Shown piece after piece: positions 43,656-52,388 of a stretch of DNA of 64,000 bases. Source of the DNA: Desulfovibrionaceae bacterium (GTDB lineage Bacteria; Desulfobacterota; Desulfovibrionia; Desulfovibrionales; Desulfovibrionaceae); NCBI GenBank assembly GCA_019421865.1, contig JAHZEL010000008.1, positions 124,001 through 188,000 of the forward strand. Reading direction: 5' to 3'. The notes beneath the pieces were generated by a model. That model did not search any database. It was not told the DNA's origin and saw only the letters and a program-made list of their open reading frames with translations. Both the position numbers and the translations under genes were made by a program. The number at the start of each line of letters is the position of its first letter. Positions within the stretch are counted from its first letter, which is position 1.

Positions 43656-46214
43656 CTATTTTACATACTTCTTAATAACACGCATAAGAATCTTGATATC
43701 CAGAGGCTTGGCAACATGGGCATTCATACCGCTGGCCATACAGTTCTGAATGTCTTCGGAGAAAGCATCGGCCGTCATGGCAATGATGGGGATACCGGCA
43801 TCCGGCCTGTTCATGGCGCGCAGAGCTCGGGCAGCCTCATAACCGTCCATAATCGGCATACGCACATCCATAAGAACCAGATCATAATACCCGAATTCTG
43901 ACGCACTGAACTTCTCAACGCAAACCTGACCGTTTTCCGCCCAGTCCAGCGAAAATCCCCGCGCTTCCAGAAGGACGCTGGCAATTTCCCAGTTCAGCTC
44001 ATTGTCTTCTGCCAGAAGAATCCGTTTACCCGCCCAGACGTCGGTCTGTTCGCCCTGCTCTTCTCCGGTAATTCTGCCGTCTTCTGCAAAAGACTTCAGA
44101 CCCAAAAACAACGTAGATTTAAACAATGGTTTCGGAATAAAACCGGAAATGCCGGCACGACGGGCTTCCTGCTCTATATCCGTCCAGTCGTAGGAAGACA
44201 TCAGCAGAACAGGCACCTGATCTCCCAGCAGAACGCGCATTCTTCGGGCCGTTTCCAGCCCGTTCATCTCCGGCATCTGCCAGTCAAGCAGTATAATATG
44301 ATAGTCCCGTTTCTGGGCATGGTGCTGCTGCATCATGGAAATGGCAGTCTTACCATCCAGAACCCAGTCTACATCCATGCCCATTTCCTGAAGCGATGCA
44401 CTTGCCGTGCGGCAAAGCTGCTCATCATCATCCACAATCAGCACATTCCAGTGAGGAAGATGCATGTTCTCTTCATGCATATCGGCCTTTTTCATATCCA
44501 AAGTGACATGAAATTCCGTTCCCTTATTGAGTTCACTGCTGATCTCAATGGTCCCTTTCATTTCATCCACAATGTACTTCATGATGGCCATACCGAGTCC
44601 GGTGCCTTCAATCTTGTGCACCTGAGCATTATCTTCTCTGGCAAACGACTCGAAAATCTTTTTCTGAAACTCAGGGCTCATGCCTATGCCCGTATCTTTC
44701 ACCTTCAGATGCGTACGCACATACTCCTCTCCCTGAGGAGAGTTTTCCTGATACAGGCTGACCTGAATAGCTCCTCCCTGAGGCGTAAACTTGAGCGCAT
44801 TGGACAGCAGATTCAGCAGCACCTGACTGAGGCGCACGCTGTCGGAGTACACGTTCTCCGTAAGAATGGAATGAATATGGATATCAAACTGCTGCTTCTT
44901 GGCCTTGATCTGCGGTTGTACTATACCGACGATACCGTCCATGACCTCCCGCAGGGAAACCTTATCCATATTGAGCGAAAGCTTTCCGCTTTCAATCTTG
45001 GACATATCCAGAACATCATTAATAAGTCCCAGCAGATGTCGACTGGAAAGCGTAATTTTTCTCAGACAGTCCTGAACTACTTCCGTATTTCCGGGATTTG
45101 AGGCTGCTATGGCCGTCATGCCCACGATGGCATTCATGGGCGTGCGTATGTCATGACTCATATTGGACAAAAATTCGCTTTTGGCACGACTGGCTCTGTC
45201 TGCTTCCGCCCTCGCCTTCTCAAGGGCCAGAATTTGTTTTCTGGACAATCTGGAGTAGAAAAGGAACATGGCCAGAAGAGGCAGCATAAACAGCAGCCCT
45301 GCGCCTATCGCCGTATACAGATGCTGGCTCCAAAGACGATTGACAACTTCATCCAGCGCGCCATGCGGCATATCCGTAACCAGATACCAGTCTGATTGAG
45401 GCAGCGGAGAGCAATGAATACGGTGACGCTCTCCGTTCACCGTCAGAAACATCGTATGATTTTTGCCGGCGGCCATGCTCTGGCGAAGGGCAGAAGTCAT
45501 CTCCTCGGCAGTCTTACCTGAAAAGAGGGCTCTTTTGACGAGCCAGTCGCAGTAATTATTCTCGGAGACCTCGGCATTACGAAAAATAAAATCCCCGTTT
45601 CTGCGGATGATCTGGGAAAACACCATGGACTCATCCATATCCAGCGAGAGAGCCTCGCTGACATACTCAAGCGGCATACCGACCACCAGAGCCGTACAGC
45701 TCTTCCCATCCTTCATGGGATACCCTTCCGAAACAGGATACCCGACGGAAATTCCCAAAATAAGCAGCTCGCTGCCGGACGCCGTCACTCCGGACGAAAT
45801 ATTCTTCTCACCGGTATTCAGGGCATGGAGAAACGCCTGCTCATCAATGATGCGAACCGGATCCCCTAGAAGAATGTCCTCCTGTCCATCAGTGGCATAC
45901 AAGGCCATATACGTAAATCCGCGCTGCCTGGCACTGAAACGGAGCTCGGATCTCATCCGATCGTCATGGGACGATGCCTTTTCCGGAGGCAGATACGTGA
46001 CGATGCCTTCCAGTTGATTAAGCTTCTGATCAATGATGGAACGAAAATGAAGCTGCATCTGGAAGTTCACGGCATTCATATAGATGTCGCTCACGGCATT
46101 GGCAGCCTGGCCGCCCTGTCGAATGAGGGCAAGCGTGCTCCAGGCAAAAATGCCCATGCAGAGAACGACACAGATCACACTGGCCAGAATAAACTGATTC
46201 TTGTCTCTGTTCAT
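43656..46214 (-). CDS. Hybrid histidine kinase with two receiver domains
   Basis: An 852-residue membrane sensor kinase. Membrane spans near residues 8-30 and 302-320 bracket a periplasmic Cache-like sensor. A HisKA domain has phosphoacceptor H354 (SNMSHDIRTPMN), followed by a HATPase domain with N (LLSNALKF), G1 (DTGIGM) and G2 (GTGLGM) boxes. Two receiver domains follow, 590-705 with D644 (LLDWQMPEMNG) and 731-850 with D783 (LMDVRMPIMDG). There is no HPt domain in the protein; a separate HPt gene lies upstream. It is the last gene of a four-gene minus-strand cluster, 37 bases after the second kinase. Confidence 0.92.
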   Translation of the reverse strand: MNRDKNQFILASVICVVLCMGIFAWSTLALIRQGGQAANAVSDIYMNAVNFQMQLHFRSIIDQKLNQLEGIVTYLPPEKASSHDDRMRSELRFSARQRGFTYMALYATDGQEDILLGDPVRIIDEQAFLHALNTGEKNISSGVTASGSELLILGISVGYPVSEGYPMKDGKSCTALVVGMPLEYVSEALSLDMDESMVFSQIIRRNGDFIFRNAEVSENNYCDWLVKRALFSGKTAEEMTSALRQSMAAGKNHTMFLTVNGERHRIHCSPLPQSDWYLVTDMPHGALDEVVNRLWSQHLYTAIGAGLLFMLPLLAMFLFYSRLSRKQILALEKARAEADRASRAKSEFLSNMSHDIRTPMNAIVGMTAIAASNPGNTEVVQDCLRKITLSSRHLLGLINDVLDMSKIESGKLSLNMDKVSLREVMDGIVGIVQPQIKAKKQQFDIHIHSILTENVYSDSVRLSQVLLNLLSNALKFTPQGGAIQVSLYQENSPQGEEYVRTHLKVKDTGIGMSPEFQKKIFESFAREDNAQVHKIEGTGLGMAIMKYIVDEMKGTIEISSELNKGTEFHVTLDMKKADMHEENMHLPHWNVLIVDDDEQLCRTASASLQEMGMDVDWVLDGKTAISMMQQHHAQKRDYHIILLDWQMPEMNGLETARRMRVLLGDQVPVLLMSSYDWTDIEQEARRAGISGFIPKPLFKSTLFLGLKSFAEDGRITGEEQGEQTDVWAGKRILLAEDNELNWEIASVLLEARGFSLDWAENGQVCVEKFSASEFGYYDLVLMDVRMPIMDGYEAARALRAMNRPDAGIPIIAMTADAFSEDIQNCMASGMNAHVAKPLDIKILMRVIKKYVK

Positions 46215-46251
46215 AAGAATTCCCGTGATCTATAAACCGGTCGTCCGAGAG

Positions 46252-48801
46252 CTACCCCGCATCAGACTTTTTCATGCATCCAGTCAGGATATGAAAAAGC
46301 TGCTTGAAGTCTATAGGTTTGGAAACATGCGCCGTCATGCCTGCTGCCGTCGTGGAAGCGACATCTTCAGCAAAGGCATTTGCCGTCACGGCAATGACGG
46401 GGATGGATCCCGCATCAGGCCTGTCCATGGCGCGGATCGCTCTTGTCGCCTCACACCCGTCCATTTCCGGCATCTGCATATCCATGAGTACGGCGCTGTA
46501 GAAAAAAGGAGAGGACTTCGCAAACAAGTCCACAGCCTCGCGTCCGTTCCATGCCTGGTCGACCACCATGCCGTGCATGGAAAGCATTTCTGCCGCAAGT
46601 TCCATGTTTACCATGTTGTCTTCCGCCAGAAGGATTCTCATTCCCTGCAGGAAGGAAGTCTCAGGCTCGTTCGACGTATTCTCATGTGCCGCGTCTTCCG
46701 GTGTCGTTCTGACCGGAACGAACGGCAGCACGACAGTGAAAGTGCTGCCATGTCCGAGCTCACTCTCCACTCGTATCTCACCGTTCATCTGCTCCACAAG
46801 ATTTCTGGAAATGGACATGCCAAGTCCGGTACCGGCCACGGCCTTCGAACCGAAACGCACCTCTCTCATATAGGGTTCGAAAAGATGCGGGAGAAAATCC
46901 TTCGACATCCCCATGCCCGTATCGGAAACCACGATCCTGTATTTTACGGAATCCTGGGAACCGGCATCTTCAGCCTGTGTGACGGACACGGAAATCACAT
47001 CGTTTTTGGAAGTAAACTTGAAGGCGTTGGAAAGCAGATTGTTCAGAAGCTGAAGTATGCGGACAGAGTCGCCCATCACCCAGCAGTCCTTCATATCCAG
47101 ACTGACCTGCAGCGTCTTCTGTTCCATCTCCGCCTGCAGCTGATAGGTATCAAGACACTCCTGAAGACATTTTTTCAGGTCCATTTCCTGATTGTTCAAG
47201 GAAAGCTTGCCCTGCTCCATACGCGACATATTAAGAATGTCGTCTATCAGATTCTTCAGCTGACGGCTGGAATAGCTGATCTTGTCGATATAGGTCCCGG
47301 CCTTTTCGGGATTATCCAATGTATGCTTGGCAAGATCGGCAAATCCGATGATGGCATTGACCGGTGTACGCATGTCGTGGGACATGTTGCTGAAAAAGCT
47401 CTGTTTGGCCTGCTCGCTTCTCCTGGCACTTTCCAGAGAATCCCGGAGCAGATTGCGTTCCGCAAGCTGAAGCAGCTTTTCCTGCTCGATTTCACGAAAA
47501 CAGAGCACGACCTCTTCCGGCGTCAACACGTCGTCAAACAAAATCCGTATGCTGACCCAGCGATACTCGCTGCCGAAAAGTCTTCGGAACTCTCCTCCGA
47601 AATCCCGTACTTTCTGCGAAACCAGCGTTCGTATGCTTTCACAGGAAAAACTACGGATATATTCCTCTCGAGCTTCCGGCTCTATTATGTCGATGGCCGC
47701 CTGAAGCAGATCAGCGTAGGGCCCTGTCGGAGCGATTCTGCCCTGCACATAGGCGGAAGGTTTGATGCACTCGTAGGTTTCCCGAATGAAATTCACCCGA
47801 TACAAGGCATAGTAGGAATTGCCCAGAACCTGTATGGTCTCCCGGCTGCGCGCCACGAGAGCATTGCTGCGCACCGAACGCCATGAATGGACAATAAGCA
47901 CAAGAAGAAAGATGCCTGCCGACAGCGCAAGCACCAGCGAGAGCTGCTCCGCTCTCTTCAGCAGTTCGGCCTGGGGAATGGTGACTATGGCATACCAGCC
48001 GTTGGGCATTCTGCTGTAATAAAGAGCCTGTCTGTTGCCGTCGCCATCGAGAAAATATGAGGTATGATCCTCAAATTCTCCGTTCTGTATTTTCTGAAGC
48101 AGAGACTTTACATAGTCCAGCTTCACGCCGTGCCGTTCGGAGTCCGGCATCTGACTGTAGAGAATCTTGCCGTGTCCGTCGCAAAGGAAAAAGGAGTGAT
48201 ACGACGCACCGATATCGGAAGAAAAACGGGATCGGAAATGATGAGGAAAAATGTCGAAAGCCAGAACCACATCGGCATTCTGACATCTTCTGGCAACCGT
48301 AATCACGGGAGCGCCTGTGACGGAGTCATCATAAAGTCCCGTGAATACGTTCTTTCCAGGCTCGGCTACGGCCATTTTGAACCATGCGCGATCATCGGGA
48401 TCAATGGCGTCCAGCTTTTTCTGCTGCTGCTCATTCAATCCTACCAGTCTGCCGTTCATGGCAATATAAGGCCTGACGGTCTCCTCTCCCAGTACGGTCT
48501 GCAGCCTGTCGAAAAAAATTTCCATCCACTGCATCACGTCTCCGCCCTTTCCTTCCTGAAAGCGCTTGTCGATGGAAGCCGTGGCAAAGGAAAGCAGCGT
48601 TTCATACACGACAAGTCTGCTGCGCTCTTCGGAGGCATAGTTGCCCGCCAAAGTCATGCCCGTCATTCTGGCGTTGCGCAGAAGAATGTCGCGAAAAGCA
48701 TGGATGCCGGCACCGCAGAGACTGATTACCAGTAAGAACAGAATAATATTGAAAAATATGCTGTACGGAAGCACTCCGGAACGCATCTTATGACTCTGCA
48801 C
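46252..48801 (-). CDS. Hybrid histidine kinase with one receiver domain
   Basis: An 849-residue sensor kinase. Spans near 13-34 and 287-306 flank a double-Cache-like periplasmic sensor that ends with YYSRMPNGWYAIVTIP. A PAS-like segment (about 320-445) precedes HisKA with H475 (SNMSHDMRTP), a HATPase domain (LLSNAFKF, DTGMGM, GTGLGM) and one receiver with D774 (VLMDMQMPEMDG). The ligand of the sensor is unknown. Like its neighbour it lacks its own HPt domain, so phosphate transfer to the separate HPt protein is likely. Confidence 0.92.
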   Translation of the reverse strand: MQSHKMRSGVLPYSIFFNIILFLLVISLCGAGIHAFRDILLRNARMTGMTLAGNYASEERSRLVVYETLLSFATASIDKRFQEGKGGDVMQWMEIFFDRLQTVLGEETVRPYIAMNGRLVGLNEQQQKKLDAIDPDDRAWFKMAVAEPGKNVFTGLYDDSVTGAPVITVARRCQNADVVLAFDIFPHHFRSRFSSDIGASYHSFFLCDGHGKILYSQMPDSERHGVKLDYVKSLLQKIQNGEFEDHTSYFLDGDGNRQALYYSRMPNGWYAIVTIPQAELLKRAEQLSLVLALSAGIFLLVLIVHSWRSVRSNALVARSRETIQVLGNSYYALYRVNFIRETYECIKPSAYVQGRIAPTGPYADLLQAAIDIIEPEAREEYIRSFSCESIRTLVSQKVRDFGGEFRRLFGSEYRWVSIRILFDDVLTPEEVVLCFREIEQEKLLQLAERNLLRDSLESARRSEQAKQSFFSNMSHDMRTPVNAIIGFADLAKHTLDNPEKAGTYIDKISYSSRQLKNLIDDILNMSRMEQGKLSLNNQEMDLKKCLQECLDTYQLQAEMEQKTLQVSLDMKDCWVMGDSVRILQLLNNLLSNAFKFTSKNDVISVSVTQAEDAGSQDSVKYRIVVSDTGMGMSKDFLPHLFEPYMREVRFGSKAVAGTGLGMSISRNLVEQMNGEIRVESELGHGSTFTVVLPFVPVRTTPEDAAHENTSNEPETSFLQGMRILLAEDNMVNMELAAEMLSMHGMVVDQAWNGREAVDLFAKSSPFFYSAVLMDMQMPEMDGCEATRAIRAMDRPDAGSIPVIAVTANAFAEDVASTTAAGMTAHVSKPIDFKQLFHILTGCMKKSDAG

Positions 48802-48907
48802 TCTCGCCTCCTTCCTGAGAATACCGGTGATGGAAAAAAAGACTCCCGGCAGAGCTGACGAAAAGCGTACCCTCCATCAAAAAGGATTGCAGGAGCTTGT
48901 CAAAAGC

Positions 48908-49267
48908 CTACTCGAAACTTGTGCGTATGGCCAGCACGGCGTCATCATATTTTCTGGATACGTCCGGCATCATGGAAGCAGCTGCCGTCATGTCATGCCC
49001 ACGCAGGGCGGCAACCTGTCTGTCCAGCAGCGCAAAGAGGGCCGTCATGGAAAGATTGCCGCACACGCCCTTCAGCGTATGCGAAGCCTCAAGCGCCACA
49101 GATTCATCACCATGTTCAACAGCTTCCGCCAGTCTGGCATAGCTGGTATCCGCAGGAAACTTTTTCAGCAGGCGGGCCAGAAGCATTTCGCTCCCCATGC
49201 AGCGCTCCAGCAGGCCGTCCACATCAATGCCTCCGTCCATGAGCTGTTTTCTGATCGTCGCATCCAT
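48908..49267 (-). CDS. Histidine phosphotransfer (HPt) protein
   Basis: A 119-residue soluble four-helix HPt protein. The phosphorylated His is H63 in EASHTLKGVCGNL, the classical HPt signature. It could accept phosphate from the receiver domains of the two hybrid kinases and pass it to the REC-HD-GYP protein encoded 15 bases upstream. The 106-base gap to the next kinase gene holds no obvious terminator. In some systems such a domain is fused to the kinase; here it is free, so one HPt could serve several kinases. Confidence 0.88.
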   Translation of the reverse strand: MDATIRKQLMDGGIDVDGLLERCMGSEMLLARLLKKFPADTSYARLAEAVEHGDESVALEASHTLKGVCGNLSMTALFALLDRQVAALRGHDMTAAASMMPDVSRKYDDAVLAIRTSFE

Positions 49268-49282
49268 AGATCACAGTTCTCC

Positions 49283-50374
49283 TTATCTGTTCTGGGGATA
49301 CAGCCGGGCAAGTTCTTCCTCCACAGAGAAAAACCTGTCCAGCAGAAGCGGATTGAACACTCCGCACTTATTGTCGCGGATCATGTCCAGGGCTTCTTTT
49401 CTGCAGAAGGCCCCCTTGTAGCAGCGTTTGCTTACCAGCGCGTCATATACGTCCGCCAGCGAAACAATCTGCGCCCAGATGGAAATCTCGTCTCCCTTCA
49501 GCCCGTCGGGATATCCTCGTCCGTCCCAGCGCTCATGATGATGACGGGCAATGTCATAGGCATAGTGATACGATTCATGCTCACGGAGCTGAGGAATTTT
49601 CTCCAGCAGGGCCGCGCCCTGTGTGGTGTGCGTCTTTATGATCTCAAATTCCTCCGGCGTAAGTCTGCCGGGCTTGTTCAGAATGGCATCGGGGATAGCG
49701 ATCTTGCCCACATCATGCATGATGGACGCAAGCGCGATATGCTCTATGTTTTCCGAAGTCAGCCCCGTTCCCAGATCGGTATTCAGCAGAAGAAAACGCG
49801 TAATGTCATGAATGCGCCGAACATGTTCTCCCGACTCCCCGCTGCGGAATTCAATGGCCGTGGACAAGGATTCTATCATGCCCTCATTCAGACGGATAAT
49901 CTTCTGCGCCTGCAAGAGCAGCTCCGACTGCTGTTCCTCAACCTTATTGCCGAGAATCTTTCTGGCCCGGAACAGCTCCACGACGGAATTCACCCGTCGC
50001 TGTACAATATACGGAACGACAGGTTTGCTGATGACATCCATCACACCGAGCCCGTAGGCCTCCTTCATGATGGCATCACTGGCTTCTCCCGTAATCAGAA
50101 AGACTGGTATTCTCTCCGTCAGAGAGGATTCCTTCATACTGTGGAGCACCTGAATGCCGTCCATTTCCGGCATAACGACATCAAGCAATACGGCACAGTA
50201 ACGTTCAGGAGCCGCCAGAAGCTTCTGCAGGCCGATTTTTCCATTCTCCGCCTGTTCCGTAGGATAAAACGAAGAAAATATATGCTCCAGAACTTCTCTG
50301 TTGATCTCATTATCATCAACAATCAGCAGCGTTCCCGTCTTCTTCCCCTGATATAAGGAATGCAACATATTCAC
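49283..50374 (-). CDS. Response regulator with HD-GYP c-di-GMP phosphodiesterase domain
   Basis: A 363-residue RpfG-like protein. A receiver domain (residues 14-130, phosphoacceptor D65 in LLDVVMPEMDG) is joined by a coiled-coil to an HD-GYP domain. Catalytic features are intact: HVRRIHDIT, H220-D221 in MHDVGK, ARHHHERWDG, GYP at 287-289 and the LADVYDAL aspartates. It should hydrolyse cyclic di-GMP when phosphorylated. It is the first gene of the phosphorelay cluster and is divergent from a diguanylate cyclase gene 410 bases away, so synthesis and breakdown of the same messenger are encoded side by side. Confidence 0.93.
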   Translation of the reverse strand: MNMLHSLYQGKKTGTLLIVDDNEINREVLEHIFSSFYPTEQAENGKIGLQKLLAAPERYCAVLLDVVMPEMDGIQVLHSMKESSLTERIPVFLITGEASDAIMKEAYGLGVMDVISKPVVPYIVQRRVNSVVELFRARKILGNKVEEQQSELLLQAQKIIRLNEGMIESLSTAIEFRSGESGEHVRRIHDITRFLLLNTDLGTGLTSENIEHIALASIMHDVGKIAIPDAILNKPGRLTPEEFEIIKTHTTQGAALLEKIPQLREHESYHYAYDIARHHHERWDGRGYPDGLKGDEISIWAQIVSLADVYDALVSKRCYKGAFCRKEALDMIRDNKCGVFNPLLLDRFFSVEEELARLYPQNR

Positions 50375-50785
50375 CTCTTACAGAATCCGGAGAAAAAACT
50401 TATTTTCCCACATAGTCGATCACGCCCCGCATCTCAACGGGGAAAAATCACGGGCCGACAAGCGTATATCAGCCACAGTCCACTTCTGCGGATTTTATAA
50501 GCAATAAAATCATTGAACAACATAGCAAATATATTACAGCACAGATCATACCGGCTTTGTTTCAGAATATTACTTTTGTTAAAACATGAATCACACCATA
50601 TCATGAGACATAACTCATGTTATATACTTCATTTAACGCAAAAAATCAATATGAAAAATTTTATCCATTTTTTACTGAATGCATAAAAATTCGAGACTCT
50701 GCAACAAGCTGCAGAAGGCGATCTTGACTATTTTTTCACCATATGCGATTTCTAGAATGAATCTCAAGTCTGAAAGGAATATAAC
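50375..50785. other. Divergent promoter region between HD-GYP and GGDEF genes
   Basis: No gene. A+T-rich from about 50490. A TTGACT string at 50724-50729 is a good -35 candidate for the diguanylate cyclase gene, but no matching -10 lies at the right distance. A small CCCCG/CGGGG stem is present near 50427-50444. AAAGGA lies seven bases before the GGDEF ATG. Confidence 0.4.
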
Positions 50786-51709
50786 ATGCCTTCTCCCTCG
50801 GAAAAACATGTTTATACATTCTCAGAGCTTCGCAACGAAGTTGAGACTCTTCGCCAAACATTCAATATTGTTCGTCTTGTTTCTCCGGAGAACTATCAAA
50901 GCCACCATGTCGGAGAACATGCTCTTCTCCCCGGAGACCCCTGCTACAGCTTCTGGAACCGCCCCGAGACATGTCAGCAATGTCCCTGCCGGCAGATCAT
51001 TGACTCGCGGGGGCAGAATTCCCGCCTGGAATCAACGGAAGAACGCACCTATATCGTCATATCCAAATATATTCAGCTGGGAGAAAAGCCTTTTTCCATG
51101 GAAATGATTACCGAACTCTCCGATGAGTCCGGACTCGGCAGTCAGGAATACGCGCGTGACGAAATACGACGCCTGCAGCAGGAAAATTCCCGCCTTTTAA
51201 GAGATCCCCTCACAAACTGCTACAGCCGCCACTACATGAACTCCCATTTCCACCACTATGTTCTCAAAGCCCGCAGCAGCAGTCAGGAGCTCTGCGTTGC
51301 CCTGGTGGATATGGACAACTTCAAGGATATCAATGACCGGTACGGCCACACCATAGGTGATGAAGTTCTCCGGAGCTGCTGCCAGTTCTGGCTCAAATAC
51401 TTTGATTCCCGGCATCACAGCTTCATTACCCGCTACGGCGGCGACGAATTCATCATCACGGCCCTCGCAAACAGCTATGAGGAATTCTGCCGGCGCATTG
51501 TATCTCTTGGAAGTTCCATGAGAAAGAGCATCGTGCTTGACGATGGGCAGACCATTCCCTTTTCCTTTACCATAGGCTGCGCCAGCATGAATGAAATAGA
51601 CGGGGAAGAGTCCCGTCCCCTGCGCGAGGCGCTGTTCTCGCTCGCCGACAAGCGCCTGTATCTGGGAAAGCATTCCGGCAGAAACTGCATCGTCACAAGT
51701 TCCAACTGA
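50786..51709 (+). CDS. Diguanylate cyclase with N-terminal cysteine-rich sensor domain
   Basis: A 307-residue cytoplasmic protein that should make cyclic di-GMP from GTP. The C-terminal GGDEF domain is complete: RDPLTNCYSRHYM at its start, DMDNFKDINDRYGH, and RYGGDEF with the catalytic motif at 218-222. The inhibitory RxxD site reads RHHS (209-212), so product inhibition is probably weak or absent. The N-terminal part has no membrane span and carries C53, C63, C66 and C68 in a PAS-like context, a pattern that could bind a metal or iron-sulfur cluster or sense redox state. A short coiled-coil (121-138) links the two domains. Confidence 0.9.
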   Translation: MPSPSEKHVYTFSELRNEVETLRQTFNIVRLVSPENYQSHHVGEHALLPGDPCYSFWNRPETCQQCPCRQIIDSRGQNSRLESTEERTYIVISKYIQLGEKPFSMEMITELSDESGLGSQEYARDEIRRLQQENSRLLRDPLTNCYSRHYMNSHFHHYVLKARSSSQELCVALVDMDNFKDINDRYGHTIGDEVLRSCCQFWLKYFDSRHHSFITRYGGDEFIITALANSYEEFCRRIVSLGSSMRKSIVLDDGQTIPFSFTIGCASMNEIDGEESRPLREALFSLADKRLYLGKHSGRNCIVTSSN

Positions 51710-52388
51710 TATACCGACACTCCAGATCAAGAGATTTCGTATACGCTGGAGTTCAGTCTACCGGCGTCCGCCCCGGTTTTTCCCCGCCTTTCTGCCCTTT
51801 GCGGTATATACTGTCGGGATATTTCCCCAAAAGATCGTTCCACAACCCTTCTCAACCTTTTCCCGGCGACAAAAGACAGCTCTCTTCTTTTACTGCCGCT
51901 TCTTTCTTCGGCCCCTCTATTCCAAGGCCGGCACCCGACACAAGAATCCCCTCAGCCTGCCGAATCCTCTGCAGATGGCCTTACCGATTTCATCTTTCCA
52001 TGCCTTCCCGTCAGACGCCACGTACCACAAAAACTTCCAGACACTGTAAAATACCGGTGCGAACAAGGCTCCCTTCGTATGCCCGCGCGCAGCATGCCCC
52101 TTGTCGCCGCCGCCCCTCAGGGCTCTTCCGGCGTACGTCGGCCATAAAGCTTCCCATAAGCCTGTGCAAGGTGCCCTGAAAACGTTTCTAGTCGCCATCG
52201 GGGCACAATAAAAGCGCCTTTTCGATGACGTAAAAGCCACGCACGTTCATCGAAAAGGCGCTGAATCATATAGTATGCTTCAATCGATCAACGGGGACAA
52301 TGTTTTCCGCCCCATGATCGCCGTCTTCAGGCGGCGCTGAACCCCTTCTGTTCCCCTGACAGACCTTTTCTCTGCCCCAAAACAAAAC
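51710..52388. other. Intergenic region without a convincing gene
   Basis: Frames of about 100 codons exist on both strands, but they lack ribosome sites; the minus-strand one starts inside the strong hairpin at 52213-52262. The region downstream of the GGDEF gene and upstream of that hairpin is otherwise featureless. Confidence 0.45.
52209..52262 (-). terminator. Strong hairpin, probable terminator of the 52.4-54.1 kb genes
   Basis: AGCGCCTTTTCGATGA (52213-52228) and TCATCGAAAAGGCGCT (52247-52262) are perfect 16-base inverted repeats. On the minus strand the stem is followed by TTTATT, and it lies about 125 bases after the stop of the HD-GYP-like gene. Confidence 0.75.

Noticed and set aside
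51917..52240. A 107-codon minus-strand gene
   Set aside because: It starts inside a strong terminator hairpin, has no ribosome site, and its protein resembles no family.
52209..52262. Independent small RNA gene at the 16-base inverted repeat
   Set aside because: Its position and T-rich minus-strand tail after the HD-GYP-like gene are explained by termination.
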